Notes: generated from the letters alone by a model not told the origin. A stretch of DNA of 42,449 nucleotides from Planctomycetota bacterium (GCA_026692845.1 JAPLNM010000095.1:1-42449); one strand, 5' to 3'; shown: positions 1-8,431, counted from the first letter of the stretch. Program-made: numbers and translations.

Positions 1-1
1 C

Positions 2-253
2 TCGGGTCCTTACGATCTTGCGATTTATCTTGCCGGTGCTGACCCTTATGCTGGCGACCGGCTCGGTCGGCTGACCCTGAGCAAAGAGGGGCTTCGTATG
101 CGAGACCGCTTGGTTCTGGATATCCTGATGGAACGCAGGATACCCATCGCCGTAGCGATGGCCGGAGGGTATGCTCCGAATGTTGAAGACATAGTCGATA
201 TCCACGCGATGACGGTTTTGGAGAGCGCTCGGATCGCTTCGCTGTACTGCTGA
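2..253 (+). CDS. Histone deacetylase family protein, C-terminal end (partial)
   Basis: The reading frame is open from the window edge to a TGA at 251-253, giving the last 83 residues of a protein whose start lies outside the window. The segment contains LAGADPYAGDRLGRLTLS followed by GGYAPN and a late His in DIHAMTV. These match the C-terminal part of the class II histone deacetylase / acetoin utilisation / acetylpolyamine amidohydrolase fold, where the AGxDP...GD.LG.L stretch carries a zinc-ligand Asp and the GGY loop lines the active site. Bacterial members deacetylate lysines or acetylated polyamines; the substrate here cannot be told. The next gene starts 17 nt downstream on the same strand, so the two are probably co-transcribed. 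Confidence 0.85.
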   Translation, partial: SGPYDLAIYLAGADPYAGDRLGRLTLSKEGLRMRDRLVLDILMERRIPIAVAMAGGYAPNVEDIVDIHAMTVLESARIASLYC

Positions 254-270
254 AGGCCACCAAAAAGATC

Positions 271-1077
271 ATGGAAACGCAAAACGATATTGAATTCGAG
301 GATCGGCATTGGCTAGCGATCGAGACCTCCGGCCAAGTCGAATCGGAGGAACTCTGGGAAAGCATCGACGCGCTGCGAAAACGCGGAACGGCCAGGGTTC
401 TTTCCAAGGCGCTGTCCTGGTGTCAGGACAGCGCCCCGTTTCGCCGATCCGTCGGCGTTTCGATCCTAGCGCAGTTCGGCAAGGATACCAAAGCCTATCC
501 GCAAGAGTCCCAGGCGATGATCCTCGCGATGATCGCCAACGAGCAGGATCCTGAGGTCATCACCTCCCTGATCAGTGCGGTTCACTTTCGCGAGCTTCCC
601 GACGCGGCAGCTTGGCTGATCTCCCTGGCCGAGCACCCCCTGGAGGACATTCGTTGGAGAGTCGCTTGGGCGCTGCCGATTCCCAACCTGAGCGACCTTG
701 CGATGGTTCGCTCGAGCCTGGAGACATTGCTCAAACTCATGGAGGATTCGGAGCCAGAGGTTCGCGAATGGGCCACCTTCTCGATTTCGATCACCCAAGA
801 GGATTCCCCTGCGATCCGTGAGGCGTTGCTCACACGCTTGAGCGATTCGGATTTCGGCACTCGGAGCGAGGCGGCTAAGGGACTGGCCGATCGCAAGGAA
901 CCCAGGGCCATCGAGCTTTTGGGTCAGCATCTGCGTTCGGACCGTGTTGGAGAGCTCTTTGTGGAAGCCGCCGAGCTCTATGCCGATTCGAGCCTCAGGC
1001 CAGCCTTGCTGGGCTTGAAAAAATGGTGGGATGTCAATCCCGAACTCTTGGATCGGGCCATAGCGGCTTGCTCGTAG
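271..1077 (+). CDS. HEAT-repeat protein
   Basis: This 268-residue soluble protein has no signal peptide or membrane segment. It is built of repeated helical pairs with the HEAT/PBS-lyase rhythm, for example DIRWRVAWAL, EVREWATFSI and FGTRSEAAKGLADRKEPRAI, each with the Arg/Asp-rich turn and buried Ala/Leu of the family. HEAT solenoids act as protein-binding scaffolds, and no catalytic residue is visible. ATG at 271 follows the upstream gene by 17 nt, so a shared transcript is likely. Because it sits beside a deacetylase-family gene it could be a partner or adaptor, but that is only inference from position. The precise partner is unknown. Confidence 0.8.
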   Translation: METQNDIEFEDRHWLAIETSGQVESEELWESIDALRKRGTARVLSKALSWCQDSAPFRRSVGVSILAQFGKDTKAYPQESQAMILAMIANEQDPEVITSLISAVHFRELPDAAAWLISLAEHPLEDIRWRVAWALPIPNLSDLAMVRSSLETLLKLMEDSEPEVREWATFSISITQEDSPAIREALLTRLSDSDFGTRSEAAKGLADRKEPRAIELLGQHLRSDRVGELFVEAAELYADSSLRPALLGLKKWWDVNPELLDRAIAACS

Positions 1078-1134
1078 GGGATCCCAAGTTCAACTCCAAA
1101 TGGCTTTGGTTACAACGCACCATGCAAAGAAATT

Positions 1135-1207
1135 GAAACACAGAGGCACAGAGACCACAGAGGGAACTAGAGCATTTCACTCTGTGGTCTCTGTGCCTCT
1201 GTGTTTC
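1135..1207. repeat. Long perfect palindrome (28-bp arms)
   Basis: Arms at 1135-1162 and 1180-1207 are perfect inverted complements of 28 nt separated by a 17-nt loop. The stem core is CACAGAGGCACAGAGACC. It lies in the 344-bp gap between the HEAT gene and the convergent YmdB-type gene. It could end transcription from both sides, although neither side has a clear T-run directly after the stem, or it may be a mobile palindromic repeat. No gene is visible in the gap; short frames there are low-complexity sequence. Confidence 0.85.
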
Positions 1208-1380
1208 CCTGCTTTTGGCAAGTAGCGTATAAAAAGATTCAGGGCGTCTTGAGGCCGACAGAATCGCATGGAATGCAACAATGCGAATGGAACGCACATC
1301 TACCTTCACCTCCTTCTCCCATTTCCTCCTTCTCACCTTCTCTTTTTCCCCTTTGCGCCCTTGCGCCTTTGCACCTTTGC

Positions 1381-1415
1381 GTTTTCTGTTTTCTGTTTTC
1401 TGTTTTCTGTTTTCT
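1381..1415. repeat. 7-nt tandem repeat (GTTTTCT)5
   Basis: Five perfect copies of GTTTTCT end a pyrimidine-rich run that begins near 1300. The tract ends just before the stop codon of the minus-strand YmdB-type gene at 1422. On the minus strand it is a purine tract immediately 3' of the gene. Confidence 0.9.
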
Positions 1416-1421
1416 GTGACT

Positions 1422-2252
1422 TCAGTCTCCAGCAGATTTCCACTGCAATCGACCGATGGCTTTGGCCAAACCCGTCACGGGATCGACGTCGACCCAGGTG
1501 GCAGCCAGGCGGACGTCTTCGGTCGCCACATGGAAGGTGTTGGGATCAAAGGTCAAGGTGGTTTTTAACACGGGCTGAATTTCACGTCCGAGAATACTCT
1601 TGTACGGACCCGTCATTCCGATGTCGCATTGAAAGGCCGTCCCGTTGGGCAGGATCTGCTCGTCGGCCGTGGTCACATGCGTGTGGGTCCCAAGCACGGA
1701 ACTGACTCGACCATCGAGAAAGCACCCCATGGCCTGCTTGTCACTGGTCGCTTCGGCATGCAAGTCCACGCAACGGATTCGGACCTCGGCTGGGATCATT
1801 TCGAGGACTCCTTCCACGGCCTCGAAGGGGCAATTGACCGGACGCATAAAGACGCGTCCGAGCAGACTGATCACAGCCACAGGGATTCCCGTTTGGGTGT
1901 ACACCACACAATAGGTTTTCCCAGGAGCCTTGGTCGGGAAATTGGCCGGTTTGACGATGTTCTTACGGGTCGAAAGAATCTCCTGGATCTCTCGCTTTTT
2001 GTAGATGTGGTCCCCGAGGGTGATCGCATCGACCCCTGCTGATACGAGTTGCTCGTATTGCTTGGCCGTCAGCCCGGCTCCTTCGGCTGCATTCTCCGCG
2101 TTGACGATGATCAGGTCGCAAGCTTGTTTTCGAAGCAGCTCGATCATCGAGCAGACGATGGTCATCCCCGGCTTGCCGACGACGTCTCCGACATGAACGA
2201 TGCGCACCGATTCGGGCAATTTGGAAGGGAGATTGGGGGCATGGTTCATCAT
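1422..2252 (-). CDS. YmdB-type metallophosphoesterase (TIGR00282 family)
   Basis: This 276-residue cytoplasmic protein belongs to the family of Bacillus YmdB, a cyclic-nucleotide phosphodiesterase. Visible blocks are VGDVVGKPG (Asp23), NAENAAEGAGL (Glu53/Asn54), TLGDHIYKK (Asp81/His82), VDLHAEATSDK and LGTHTHVTTAD, then GMTGPYKSILG near the C terminus. In characterised relatives the third block reads GNH; here it is GDH, so a metal-ligand Asn is replaced by Asp. The frame stays open for 74 codons further upstream, but that part is low-quality sequence running into the kinase gene. ATG at 2252 is preceded by GGAAG at a good distance and starts just before the conserved core. The gene follows the kinase by 94 bp on the same strand. 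Confidence 0.87.
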   Translation of the reverse strand: MMNHAPNLPSKLPESVRIVHVGDVVGKPGMTIVCSMIELLRKQACDLIIVNAENAAEGAGLTAKQYEQLVSAGVDAITLGDHIYKKREIQEILSTRKNIVKPANFPTKAPGKTYCVVYTQTGIPVAVISLLGRVFMRPVNCPFEAVEGVLEMIPAEVRIRCVDLHAEATSDKQAMGCFLDGRVSSVLGTHTHVTTADEQILPNGTAFQCDIGMTGPYKSILGREIQPVLKTTLTFDPNTFHVATEDVRLAATWVDVDPVTGLAKAIGRLQWKSAGD

Positions 2253-2346
2253 ACGATCTTCCGCATCCGACGCGCACAGAATCGATCCACAGGGGGATGC
2301 GATTATAAGACATCCCGCGCGATTCGAGCGGCTTAGGGCTGGCCGT

Positions 2347-4758
2347 TTACGTGGTTTTTGTCTCGATCGAATCCGGTCCGTCGCCCGAGAGGGTCCCGAA
2401 ATCGACGGTCTTGTCGAAATCCTTCGGCTCGACCATCGTTCTCCAGGTCTGCTCGTTTTCCGCAACGGGGGCACTGGATGGCTGGGCGAGCAACATTGTT
2501 TCGGAATTCGGGGATTTTGCCTGGGATTGTCCCTGGGACTTTACCTGGGACTTCGCTTGGGAACTTCCCGAGGTTGAAGCATCGCTCGGCGCAGGGAGCG
2601 GATCGATCGAAGGGTTGCTGCCCCGTTCGTAGCGGCTCCACCAAGCGTCTGCATCGTAGATGGTCCAAGCGTCGCTAGCGGCAAGCCGGTGGAGCAAATT
2701 GGAAAGATCGCGAGCAGTCTGCGGTCGTTTGGATCGATTCTTTTCCAAGCAAGACATGATCGCATGTTCGAGTTCCGAGGATATCGATTTTCCGGATCGG
2801 ACCGAGGGAGCCAATGGGACTGCATCGATATGCAATTGGCACAACTCAGCGAGCGACGAGGCTTGGAAGATCGGAGATCCAGTCAGGAGGAAGTAGCCCA
2901 CGGCACCGACGGCATACAGATCGCTCCGGGCATCGACTAAGTCGGGGGTTTGGATCGACTCAGGGGACATATACAACGGAGTCCCTGCCATCCCTTCTTG
3001 GTGCTTGGTCCGTTTGGCATCGTCGACGGCTCGAACCAAGCCAAAGTCCAAGAGTTTTACAAAATCGGGTACACCACCGCGTCGATTGAGCATGACGTTT
3101 GCGGGTTTGATATCGCGATGCACTAGGCCCATCGAGTGGGCTTCGAACAGCGAGCTGCAAAGCTGATCGAGGATTTTTGCGACCCTGCCTTCGGGCAGTG
3201 GTCCGTATTTATCGATGAGGTCTTGTAGATTGATCCCATCGAGATACTCCATCGCGTAGTAAAAGATACCCTCGGGGGTCCTGCCATAGTCGTAGATCGC
3301 GATGGTGTGGGGGTTGTTTAGATTGCAGGTGATTTGGACTTCTTGTTCAAAGCGGTTGATGGATGTCTCATTGACTCGTTCGACATTCAGAAGCTTGATC
3401 GCGCTTTGCCTGCGCAGCATCGCATGATGACCACGGTAGACGGTTCCCATCGCTCCTTCGCCGAGTTTCTCATCGAGGCGATATTGTCCAAGTTGTTTGG
3501 CTTCCACAGCCGCTTGCCTTGCTTCGTGCTGCAGTCGTCCGACGATGATGGTAAAGACCAATATCGCCATGGTCGTCAGCGCCAAGAGCCCAAACATGGT
3601 GTAAAAGGCGCGGCGCAAAATATTCAAAGGCTCAAAGGCTTCGTCGTAGTCGATCTCCGTGACCAAACCAAACGAGTAATCCTTGAGCCACGTCCAAACT
3701 CCGACGACCGGTACCCCTCGATAGTCGCGGTATCCTCCGATATCGATTCCATCTTTCTGATCCATCAATTGCGCCGCTGCCTTGGTGAAGGCCAATTCGC
3801 TTCGCCGGGACTTCGGTCGAAATCCCTTGGTCATGTCCCCACCGGGCTCGCGAAGCTGGATGTTGAGAATCGACTCGGCGTTGTCTCGGTCGGGAAGTAC
3901 CCCAAGGAGGATCAGGTCCTGGTCGAACCGACTGCCTGAGACCATCAACCCCTGAGAATCGACCGCGTAAGTCTCCCCGGAGCGACCTATGCGTCCGAGC
4001 TGGATCAGGCGGGTGAATTCGCGGTCGGGTCGAATGCGCAACGACAGCGCTGCGATGATCTGAAGGTCTTGGTTGAGGATCGGTACGCAGACAAACATCG
4101 TCGGCACACCGGTCTGCACCTTGCCCTGAGCATCAGCGATCGGAACGCTGCTAGCAAACGGTGGTGAGACGGTCGTTTTATTATCGAAAACTTTCGAAAG
4201 AAAGCTATCGTACTCTTGAAAGTCTTTCCCGATGAGCTCTCGATGGTTTGAAGCAAGCACCAGATGCTTCGGATCCGAGATCATGTAGCCTGAAAACTCG
4301 TAGTTGGCCAGCGTCGGTGCAACCTCTTGTTCGATCTGTTCGAGCAATTTCAGTGGATCGGTCCCATCGCTAGTAGCAGACGAACCGCTGCTTCGGCTGG
4401 TATTGACCAACCGCTCGACAATCTCGCGCAGATCGCTCTGATTGGCAAGCGTCCTGGCGGTGGTTTCCTGGTGAGTAAGCCACTTGAGCACCATCGATTT
4501 TTCGACTTCCAAAAGGGTCGACAGTTGCGATTGAAGGTTGGCCTCCATCGTCAATCGGATGCTGCGGGTGATCAGATAACCGATCAACGAAAGAAGTAGG
4601 ACAGCAAGGATCGGCCAGAGCCACAGTTGGCGGCGAAGCAGCAGCTTGGTGCTTTGGAACCTGTTTCCCATCGAAGTGCGTGCAAAGGTCATGTGCGCTT
4701 TGCGACCGTCGTCTTGGACTTTCGGCTCAGACCACCATTTTTTAATCGTAGACCACAT
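2347..4758 (-). CDS. Receptor-like Ser/Thr protein kinase with extracytoplasmic Cache-type sensor
   Basis: This is an 803-residue protein from ATG at 4758; a TTG 21 nt upstream is the only longer option. Order of parts: short cytoplasmic N terminus; membrane segment about 47-66; extracytoplasmic region about 67-385 with GETYAVDSQG near 261, a signature of double-Cache sensors; second membrane segment about 386-408; Ser/Thr kinase domain about 425-693. The kinase has a Gly loop GEGAMG, the Lys in AIKLL, catalytic HRDIKPAN, DFGLVR and APE-like SPES, so it looks active. The C-terminal tail of about 100 residues is Ser/Gln/Lys-rich with a 12-nt DNA repeat. The order (sensor first, kinase last) resembles histidine kinases and differs from the common PknB layout. 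The ligand is unknown. The YmdB-type gene follows on the same strand. Confidence 0.92.
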   Translation of the reverse strand: MWSTIKKWWSEPKVQDDGRKAHMTFARTSMGNRFQSTKLLLRRQLWLWPILAVLLLSLIGYLITRSIRLTMEANLQSQLSTLLEVEKSMVLKWLTHQETTARTLANQSDLREIVERLVNTSRSSGSSATSDGTDPLKLLEQIEQEVAPTLANYEFSGYMISDPKHLVLASNHRELIGKDFQEYDSFLSKVFDNKTTVSPPFASSVPIADAQGKVQTGVPTMFVCVPILNQDLQIIAALSLRIRPDREFTRLIQLGRIGRSGETYAVDSQGLMVSGSRFDQDLILLGVLPDRDNAESILNIQLREPGGDMTKGFRPKSRRSELAFTKAAAQLMDQKDGIDIGGYRDYRGVPVVGVWTWLKDYSFGLVTEIDYDEAFEPLNILRRAFYTMFGLLALTTMAILVFTIIVGRLQHEARQAAVEAKQLGQYRLDEKLGEGAMGTVYRGHHAMLRRQSAIKLLNVERVNETSINRFEQEVQITCNLNNPHTIAIYDYGRTPEGIFYYAMEYLDGINLQDLIDKYGPLPEGRVAKILDQLCSSLFEAHSMGLVHRDIKPANVMLNRRGGVPDFVKLLDFGLVRAVDDAKRTKHQEGMAGTPLYMSPESIQTPDLVDARSDLYAVGAVGYFLLTGSPIFQASSLAELCQLHIDAVPLAPSVRSGKSISSELEHAIMSCLEKNRSKRPQTARDLSNLLHRLAASDAWTIYDADAWWSRYERGSNPSIDPLPAPSDASTSGSSQAKSQVKSQGQSQAKSPNSETMLLAQPSSAPVAENEQTWRTMVEPKDFDKTVDFGTLSGDGPDSIETKTT
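2518..2565. repeat. 12-nt degenerate tandem repeat in kinase tail
   Basis: About four copies of a unit like CCTGGGACTTTA lie inside the coding sequence. On the minus strand they encode the SQAKSQVKSQGQSQAKS stretch of the kinase C-terminal tail. The unit length is a multiple of three, so copy-number change would keep the frame. Confidence 0.75.
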
Positions 4759-4850
4759 CGTTTGTAACTGCCTACACAATCGCTAAAACCGATACCATCG
4801 ATGCAAAACAAACCGAGGGAAATCGTCTCAATCCTCCCCCCAGTTTCACA

Positions 4851-4876
4851 CACTCGTGCTAGACACTCGTGCTAGA
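4851..4876. repeat. 13-nt direct repeat (2 copies)
   Basis: CACTCGTGCTAGA is present twice in direct tandem at 4851-4863 and 4864-4876. It lies in the 249-bp gap between the AsmA-like gene and the kinase, upstream of the kinase on its strand. Confidence 0.85.
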
Positions 4877-4942
4877 CAACGGTAGTTCGCAATTCCTTAC
4901 TGAGGAGCTCCAGGACCCATTTTCCGGAAAGATTCCCTAAGA

Positions 4943-5005
4943 GGTACGGTCGGTACGGTCGGTACGGTCGGTACGGTCGGTACGGTCGGTACGGTCGGTA
5001 CGGTC
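4943..5005. repeat. 9-nt tandem array (GGTACGGTC)7
   Basis: Seven perfect copies of GGTACGGTC stand head to tail and end 2 nt before the TAA of the AsmA-like gene (5008-5010). There are no spacers, so it is not a CRISPR. It would be transcribed as the 3' end of the aroF-bpt-AsmA transcript or the 5' leader of the kinase transcript. Perfect identity of all copies points to recent expansion. Confidence 0.97.
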
Positions 5006-5007
5006 GA

Positions 5008-6549
5008 TTACTTGCCCTCGGAGCTACCGCCCAGGATGTTCTTGAGTGCATCCCTCAAGGGGCGTCGAGGGGCCTCAGGTTTGGTAGGTTCCTTGCCTGA
5101 TGAATCGATCCGCTGGGCATCGATCTGCTGGGAATCGCTCTGCTGGGAATCGATCGGCTGGAGCAATCCGTCGGCTTGCTCGGAATTCGAACGGGTCTTG
5201 CGCTCGAGCCGGCGAGCCCTGAGTTCCTTGATCAAATCGACGGCCGCTCCGATCGCTTCGTCGGCCTTCCCATCGGTCAGACCACTTGCTAGGTCGATCA
5301 GAGCCGCAGTCCCCGGAGCCTCACCTCCTAGCGCGGCGCTGACGAGCGAGAGCAAATCGGCTGAGTCGCCGCGCAGAGATTTCCAGTCCACAAAGGGGGA
5401 ATCGATCGTCCCTCGCACCGGCAAGGTCACTTGAGGAACCCCGATCTGCTGGACCGACTCTCGGCGAGCGAGCATCTCCAAGGGGACTGGAATGCCCAAG
5501 CCCAGATCGATTTGTCGATCGACCAAGCCGACGGTGCCGGACGTAGAGAGTTGGAAACGCTGATCGATTTTCGGAAAGCCAACCTGCACGCCTCGATGCT
5601 CGACTCGACCATCGGCCACCTGGACTTGGATGACCGATCCATCGATAAACACTAACTCTTGCGGAATATCGGTCTTGCGAAGTTTCGCAATCATATCGAT
5701 GATGTTCACAACGATGGGTTCCGACGGTCCGCTGCGCACCTCATGGAGAGTCAGTTCGGCTCGCCCTTTGGCGTACAAAGGACGTTCCAACGGTATTTCC
5801 AGCTTGTCGAAGTTGAGCGAAACGCGACCGTCGAACCAAGCGGATTTGGCCAGCAGCGGGACGGCCCGTCCGAGCCCTAACCGCACGAGCTCCTGGGTCA
5901 CCTGAACTTGATCAAGCAATCTTGTCGGCGCAAAGATCAAGCGGGCATCGCCATCGAGAGCCAGATAATGCAGATCCAGATCGACCGGGGGAATGACCAT
6001 CAACTCCTCATCGGTATCCTGCCTGCGCACTGCAACCGAGAGACCCTCGACGACGACTTGGATATCCAATTTGGGTTTGGTCTTCGCCTGATCGGACTTG
6101 GGCGCCATGCTTGAGTTTTCGATCGACCTTGCTAGTTTTTCGATATTCGATGTGTTTTCGAGCATCTCGATGTCGAGTTTCGGTTTGCGAATCGTGAGCT
6201 TGCCGAGATCTCTTCCGTAGAGAAGGTAGCCGAGCATGGAGCGATTCGAGGCGATCGATTCGATCGAGAGCAAACTGCCCGGTCGATCCGATCGATCGCT
6301 CTGCTCGAGTTCGATCCCATGCAAAGACAGGGGTCGGAACCATGCGAATTGAGCCGACTCGATCTTGAGTCGAAAGCCTTCGATCGCCAGTTGATCGACC
6401 AGTCGCTGATACAGCCATTTGGAACCCAGGACCGACGGGACCGCACCGACCAGTGCGACGATTCCCATGAGCCCTACAAGCAGCCAGGTCGACCAGCGTC
6501 GGAGCAAGGGTTTGGCGGTTCGAACAGATTTTTCGTCGGGTTGATTCAT
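5008..6549 (-). CDS. AsmA-like membrane-anchored protein
   Basis: This 513-residue protein has a basic N terminus, one membrane segment at about 20-41, and a long periplasmic part. The part around residues 320-370 (STSGTVGLVDRQIDLGLGIPVP) resembles the C-terminal region of AsmA/TamB-type proteins, which are linked to lipid transport and outer-membrane homeostasis. The C-terminal 60 residues are low complexity (SQQSDSQQIDAQRIDSS), encoded by a 15-nt DNA repeat at 5112-5156. ATG at 6549 opens directly before the basic and hydrophobic stretch. It follows bpt by 28 bp on the same strand, so aroF, bpt and this gene probably form one transcript. Assignment rests on topology and short motifs, so the family name is tentative. 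Confidence 0.65.
   Translation of the reverse strand: MNQPDEKSVRTAKPLLRRWSTWLLVGLMGIVALVGAVPSVLGSKWLYQRLVDQLAIEGFRLKIESAQFAWFRPLSLHGIELEQSDRSDRPGSLLSIESIASNRSMLGYLLYGRDLGKLTIRKPKLDIEMLENTSNIEKLARSIENSSMAPKSDQAKTKPKLDIQVVVEGLSVAVRRQDTDEELMVIPPVDLDLHYLALDGDARLIFAPTRLLDQVQVTQELVRLGLGRAVPLLAKSAWFDGRVSLNFDKLEIPLERPLYAKGRAELTLHEVRSGPSEPIVVNIIDMIAKLRKTDIPQELVFIDGSVIQVQVADGRVEHRGVQVGFPKIDQRFQLSTSGTVGLVDRQIDLGLGIPVPLEMLARRESVQQIGVPQVTLPVRGTIDSPFVDWKSLRGDSADLLSLVSAALGGEAPGTAALIDLASGLTDGKADEAIGAAVDLIKELRARRLERKTRSNSEQADGLLQPIDSQQSDSQQIDAQRIDSSGKEPTKPEAPRRPLRDALKNILGGSSEGK
5112..5156. repeat. 15-nt tandem repeat in AsmA-like tail
   Basis: Three 15-nt units of the form GCTGGGAATCGATCT lie in the 3' part of the AsmA-like gene. 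In frame on the minus strand they give a five-residue repeat of the type (D/S)SQQ(I/S). Confidence 0.8.
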
Positions 6550-6577
6550 CGAGCGATCGGATCCGATAGGGAGTGAC

Positions 6578-7315
6578 TTAAGGGAACTCCACCCAGGTGG
6601 AGTTGATGTAGCGCTCTTGAGGTTTAAACCTTGCTTTGTAATTCAGATGAGAGTTTTCCTCGACGTAGAGTCCAAGATACACCCAGCGAAGCCCAGCATT
6701 TTGAGCCATCTGAATCTGCTTGAGCACGGAGTAGGAGCCCAGCGATAATTTGCCGTGCGCAGGATCGAAATAAGTATAGACGGCCGAGATCGAGAGGGTG
6801 CCGACATCGATCACCGAGACTGCCACCAAAGCGTCCTGGAGGTAGTACCGTAGTTCCAAGGTCGAGTGGCAGCAGGAGGTGACCAGAAATCCCTCGTATT
6901 CATAGGGCCCGTAGTCGCCATCGCCGTGCGACAAATCCCTCAGGCCTCGGTGGAGATTGAAGAGTCGGAGTCGCTCATCGGAGTACTCCGGCGGGCTGAT
7001 TTCCATCTGCAGGGTCCGATCCCCTCGGTTCAGAGTCCTCCGCCAGGAGTCGGACCATACGAATTTCGAGACGTCGATTCGCACCGCTTCGCAAGCTTGG
7101 CAGCCATTGCAAGCCGTATAGTAGGCAAAGCGGCCCGAGCGCCGCATTCCTTGGGCTAGCATAATGTCGAACTCATCGGTACTGATCAATCGCTCCGGGA
7201 CGATCAGAGGCATTTGCGCCATGCGGTCAGGCAAATACGAACAAGGGTGGGCATTATCGATGACCGCCAGGATTGGCAAGCTAATGGGCGTTCGATGCTC
7301 GGTCAGGTCCTGCAT
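6578..7315 (-). CDS. bpt: Aspartate/glutamate leucyltransferase (arginyltransferase family)
   Basis: This 245-residue cytoplasmic enzyme of the ATE/Bpt family transfers leucine from Leu-tRNA to proteins with N-terminal Asp or Glu and so marks them for ClpS/ClpAP-type degradation. N-terminal blocks are HPCSYLPDR (about 23-31) and CNGCQACEAVRIDV (Cys69, Cys72, Cys75). The C-terminal block has LGSYSVLKQIQMA and LGLYVEENSHLNYKARFKP, with the typical final tract after it. Length fits the bacterial family (about 235-250). Only 3 nt separate its ATG from the aroF stop, so translation is probably coupled to aroF. Whether it transfers Leu or Arg cannot be told for certain from sequence; bacterial short forms are usually Bpt. 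Confidence 0.9.
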   Translation of the reverse strand: MQDLTEHRTPISLPILAVIDNAHPCSYLPDRMAQMPLIVPERLISTDEFDIMLAQGMRRSGRFAYYTACNGCQACEAVRIDVSKFVWSDSWRRTLNRGDRTLQMEISPPEYSDERLRLFNLHRGLRDLSHGDGDYGPYEYEGFLVTSCCHSTLELRYYLQDALVAVSVIDVGTLSISAVYTYFDPAHGKLSLGSYSVLKQIQMAQNAGLRWVYLGLYVEENSHLNYKARFKPQERYINSTWVEFP

Positions 7316-7318
7316 GGA

Positions 7319-8335
7319 TCAACCAAAGGTTTTACCTAATGCTTTGGCGATGACGTTGCAACGGTTCATCATTTCTTGGAATTGGTTGAAATCCAAGGAC
7401 TGATAACCATCGCTCATCGCTTTTTCGGGATTCGGGTGCATTTCGACGATTAGGCCATCGGCTCCGGCCGCGACGCTAGCAGCGGCCATGTCGGTCACTA
7501 AGTACGAGTGGCCCGTGCCGTGGCTCGGATCGACGATCACGGGCAAATGGGTTTTGCGGTGCAGATAGGGGACGGTGGCCAATGGCAAGGTAAAGCGAGT
7601 ATGGGTTTCGAAGGTTCGGATTCCGCGTTCGCAGAGCATGACATCGGGGTTGCCTTCGTTGAGGATGTACTCAGCCGCCAATAGCCATTCTTCGATCGAA
7701 GCGCTTGGACCGCGTTTGAGCAACACAGCCCTTCCAGAGCGTCCGACGGCTTCGAGCAATCGGTAGTTTTGCATGTTGCGAGCGCCGATCTGCAACACAT
7801 CGGCATACTTGGCCACCAACGGCACATCCTCGGAACTCATGACTTCGGTGACCACCGCAAGACCGGTTTCTTGACGGGCCAAAGCAAGGAGCTTTAGCCC
7901 CTCTTCTTTCATTCCTTGGAAGGAATAAGGGCTGGTACGAGGCTTGAAGGCTCCCCCGCGAAGGGCCGTGCCACCGGCCGCCTTGACCGCTTTGGCGCTC
8001 TGGACGATTTGCTCTTCACTCTCGACCGAGCATGGCCCTGCGATCACGCCGATGGCACCCGCACCTGCGCGGAACCCACCGACCTGGACCTGCGTCGATT
8101 CGGGTTTGAGCTCACGAGAGGCCATTTTGTAAGGAGCCAAAATCGGCATCACTTCGGCGACCCCCGGGAAACTCTCGAACGATTCGACCTTGACCATCCG
8201 CTCGTCGCCGACTGCCGCGATCACCGTGCGCTCGGTACCCCGGATCACGTGGGCCTTGAGCCCAAGCTCCTGGACACGCTTGGTGACATTGTCAATCAGC
8301 TCGTCGGCGACGTTTTGGTCCATGACTACGATCAT
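7319..8335 (-). CDS. aroF: 3-deoxy-7-phosphoheptulonate (DAHP) synthase, type I-beta
   Basis: This 338-residue enzyme makes DAHP from phosphoenolpyruvate and erythrose-4-phosphate, the first step of the shikimate pathway. Residues 1 to about 75 form a ferredoxin-like regulatory domain as in the Thermotoga enzyme, which gives Tyr/Phe feedback there. The barrel has [24 protein letters not shown], the KRGPSAS block and VDPSHGTG. Start ATG at 8335; a second in-frame ATG four codons later is possible. The upstream leader holds a promoter-like sequence and an intrinsic terminator. bpt follows after 3 nt. Length and motifs are complete. Confidence 0.95.
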   Translation of the reverse strand: MIVVMDQNVADELIDNVTKRVQELGLKAHVIRGTERTVIAAVGDERMVKVESFESFPGVAEVMPILAPYKMASRELKPESTQVQVGGFRAGAGAIGVIAGPCSVESEEQIVQSAKAVKAAGGTALRGGAFKPRTSPYSFQGMKEEGLKLLALARQETGLAVVTEVMSSEDVPLVAKYADVLQIGARNMQNYRLLEAVGRSGRAVLLKRGPSASIEEWLLAAEYILNEGNPDVMLCERGIRTFETHTRFTLPLATVPYLHRKTHLPVIVDPSHGTGHSYLVTDMAAASVAAGADGLIVEMHPNPEKAMSDGYQSLDFNQFQEMMNRCNVIAKALGKTFG

Positions 8336-8398
8336 GCGATGGGTTCACTTTTCGGGGAACGGGTTGGATATCTTGGTGGGGGTTGGGCCGCGAACAAC

Positions 8399-8431
8399 AA
8401 AAAAACCCCAAGGGCCGTGGGCCTTGAGGTT
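8399..8431 (-). terminator. Intrinsic terminator in the aroF leader (probable attenuator)
   Basis: On the minus strand a 10-bp stem (arms 8431-8422 and 8413-8404, one G-U pair) with an 8-nt loop is followed by seven T residues. It lies about 65-95 nt upstream of the aroF ATG and reads toward aroF. No gene enters from the other side, because clpB is divergent. A terminator in this position most simply means regulated premature termination of aroF transcription. Confidence 0.7.

Noticed and set aside
1201-1705. Plus-strand frames in the pyrimidine-rich gap and across the YmdB-type gene
   Set aside because: Low-complexity Phe/Ser/Leu runs from the (GTTTTCT)5 tract and antisense reading of a conserved gene.
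4943-5005. CRISPR array
   Set aside because: Units are 9 nt and contiguous, with no spacers and no cas genes.
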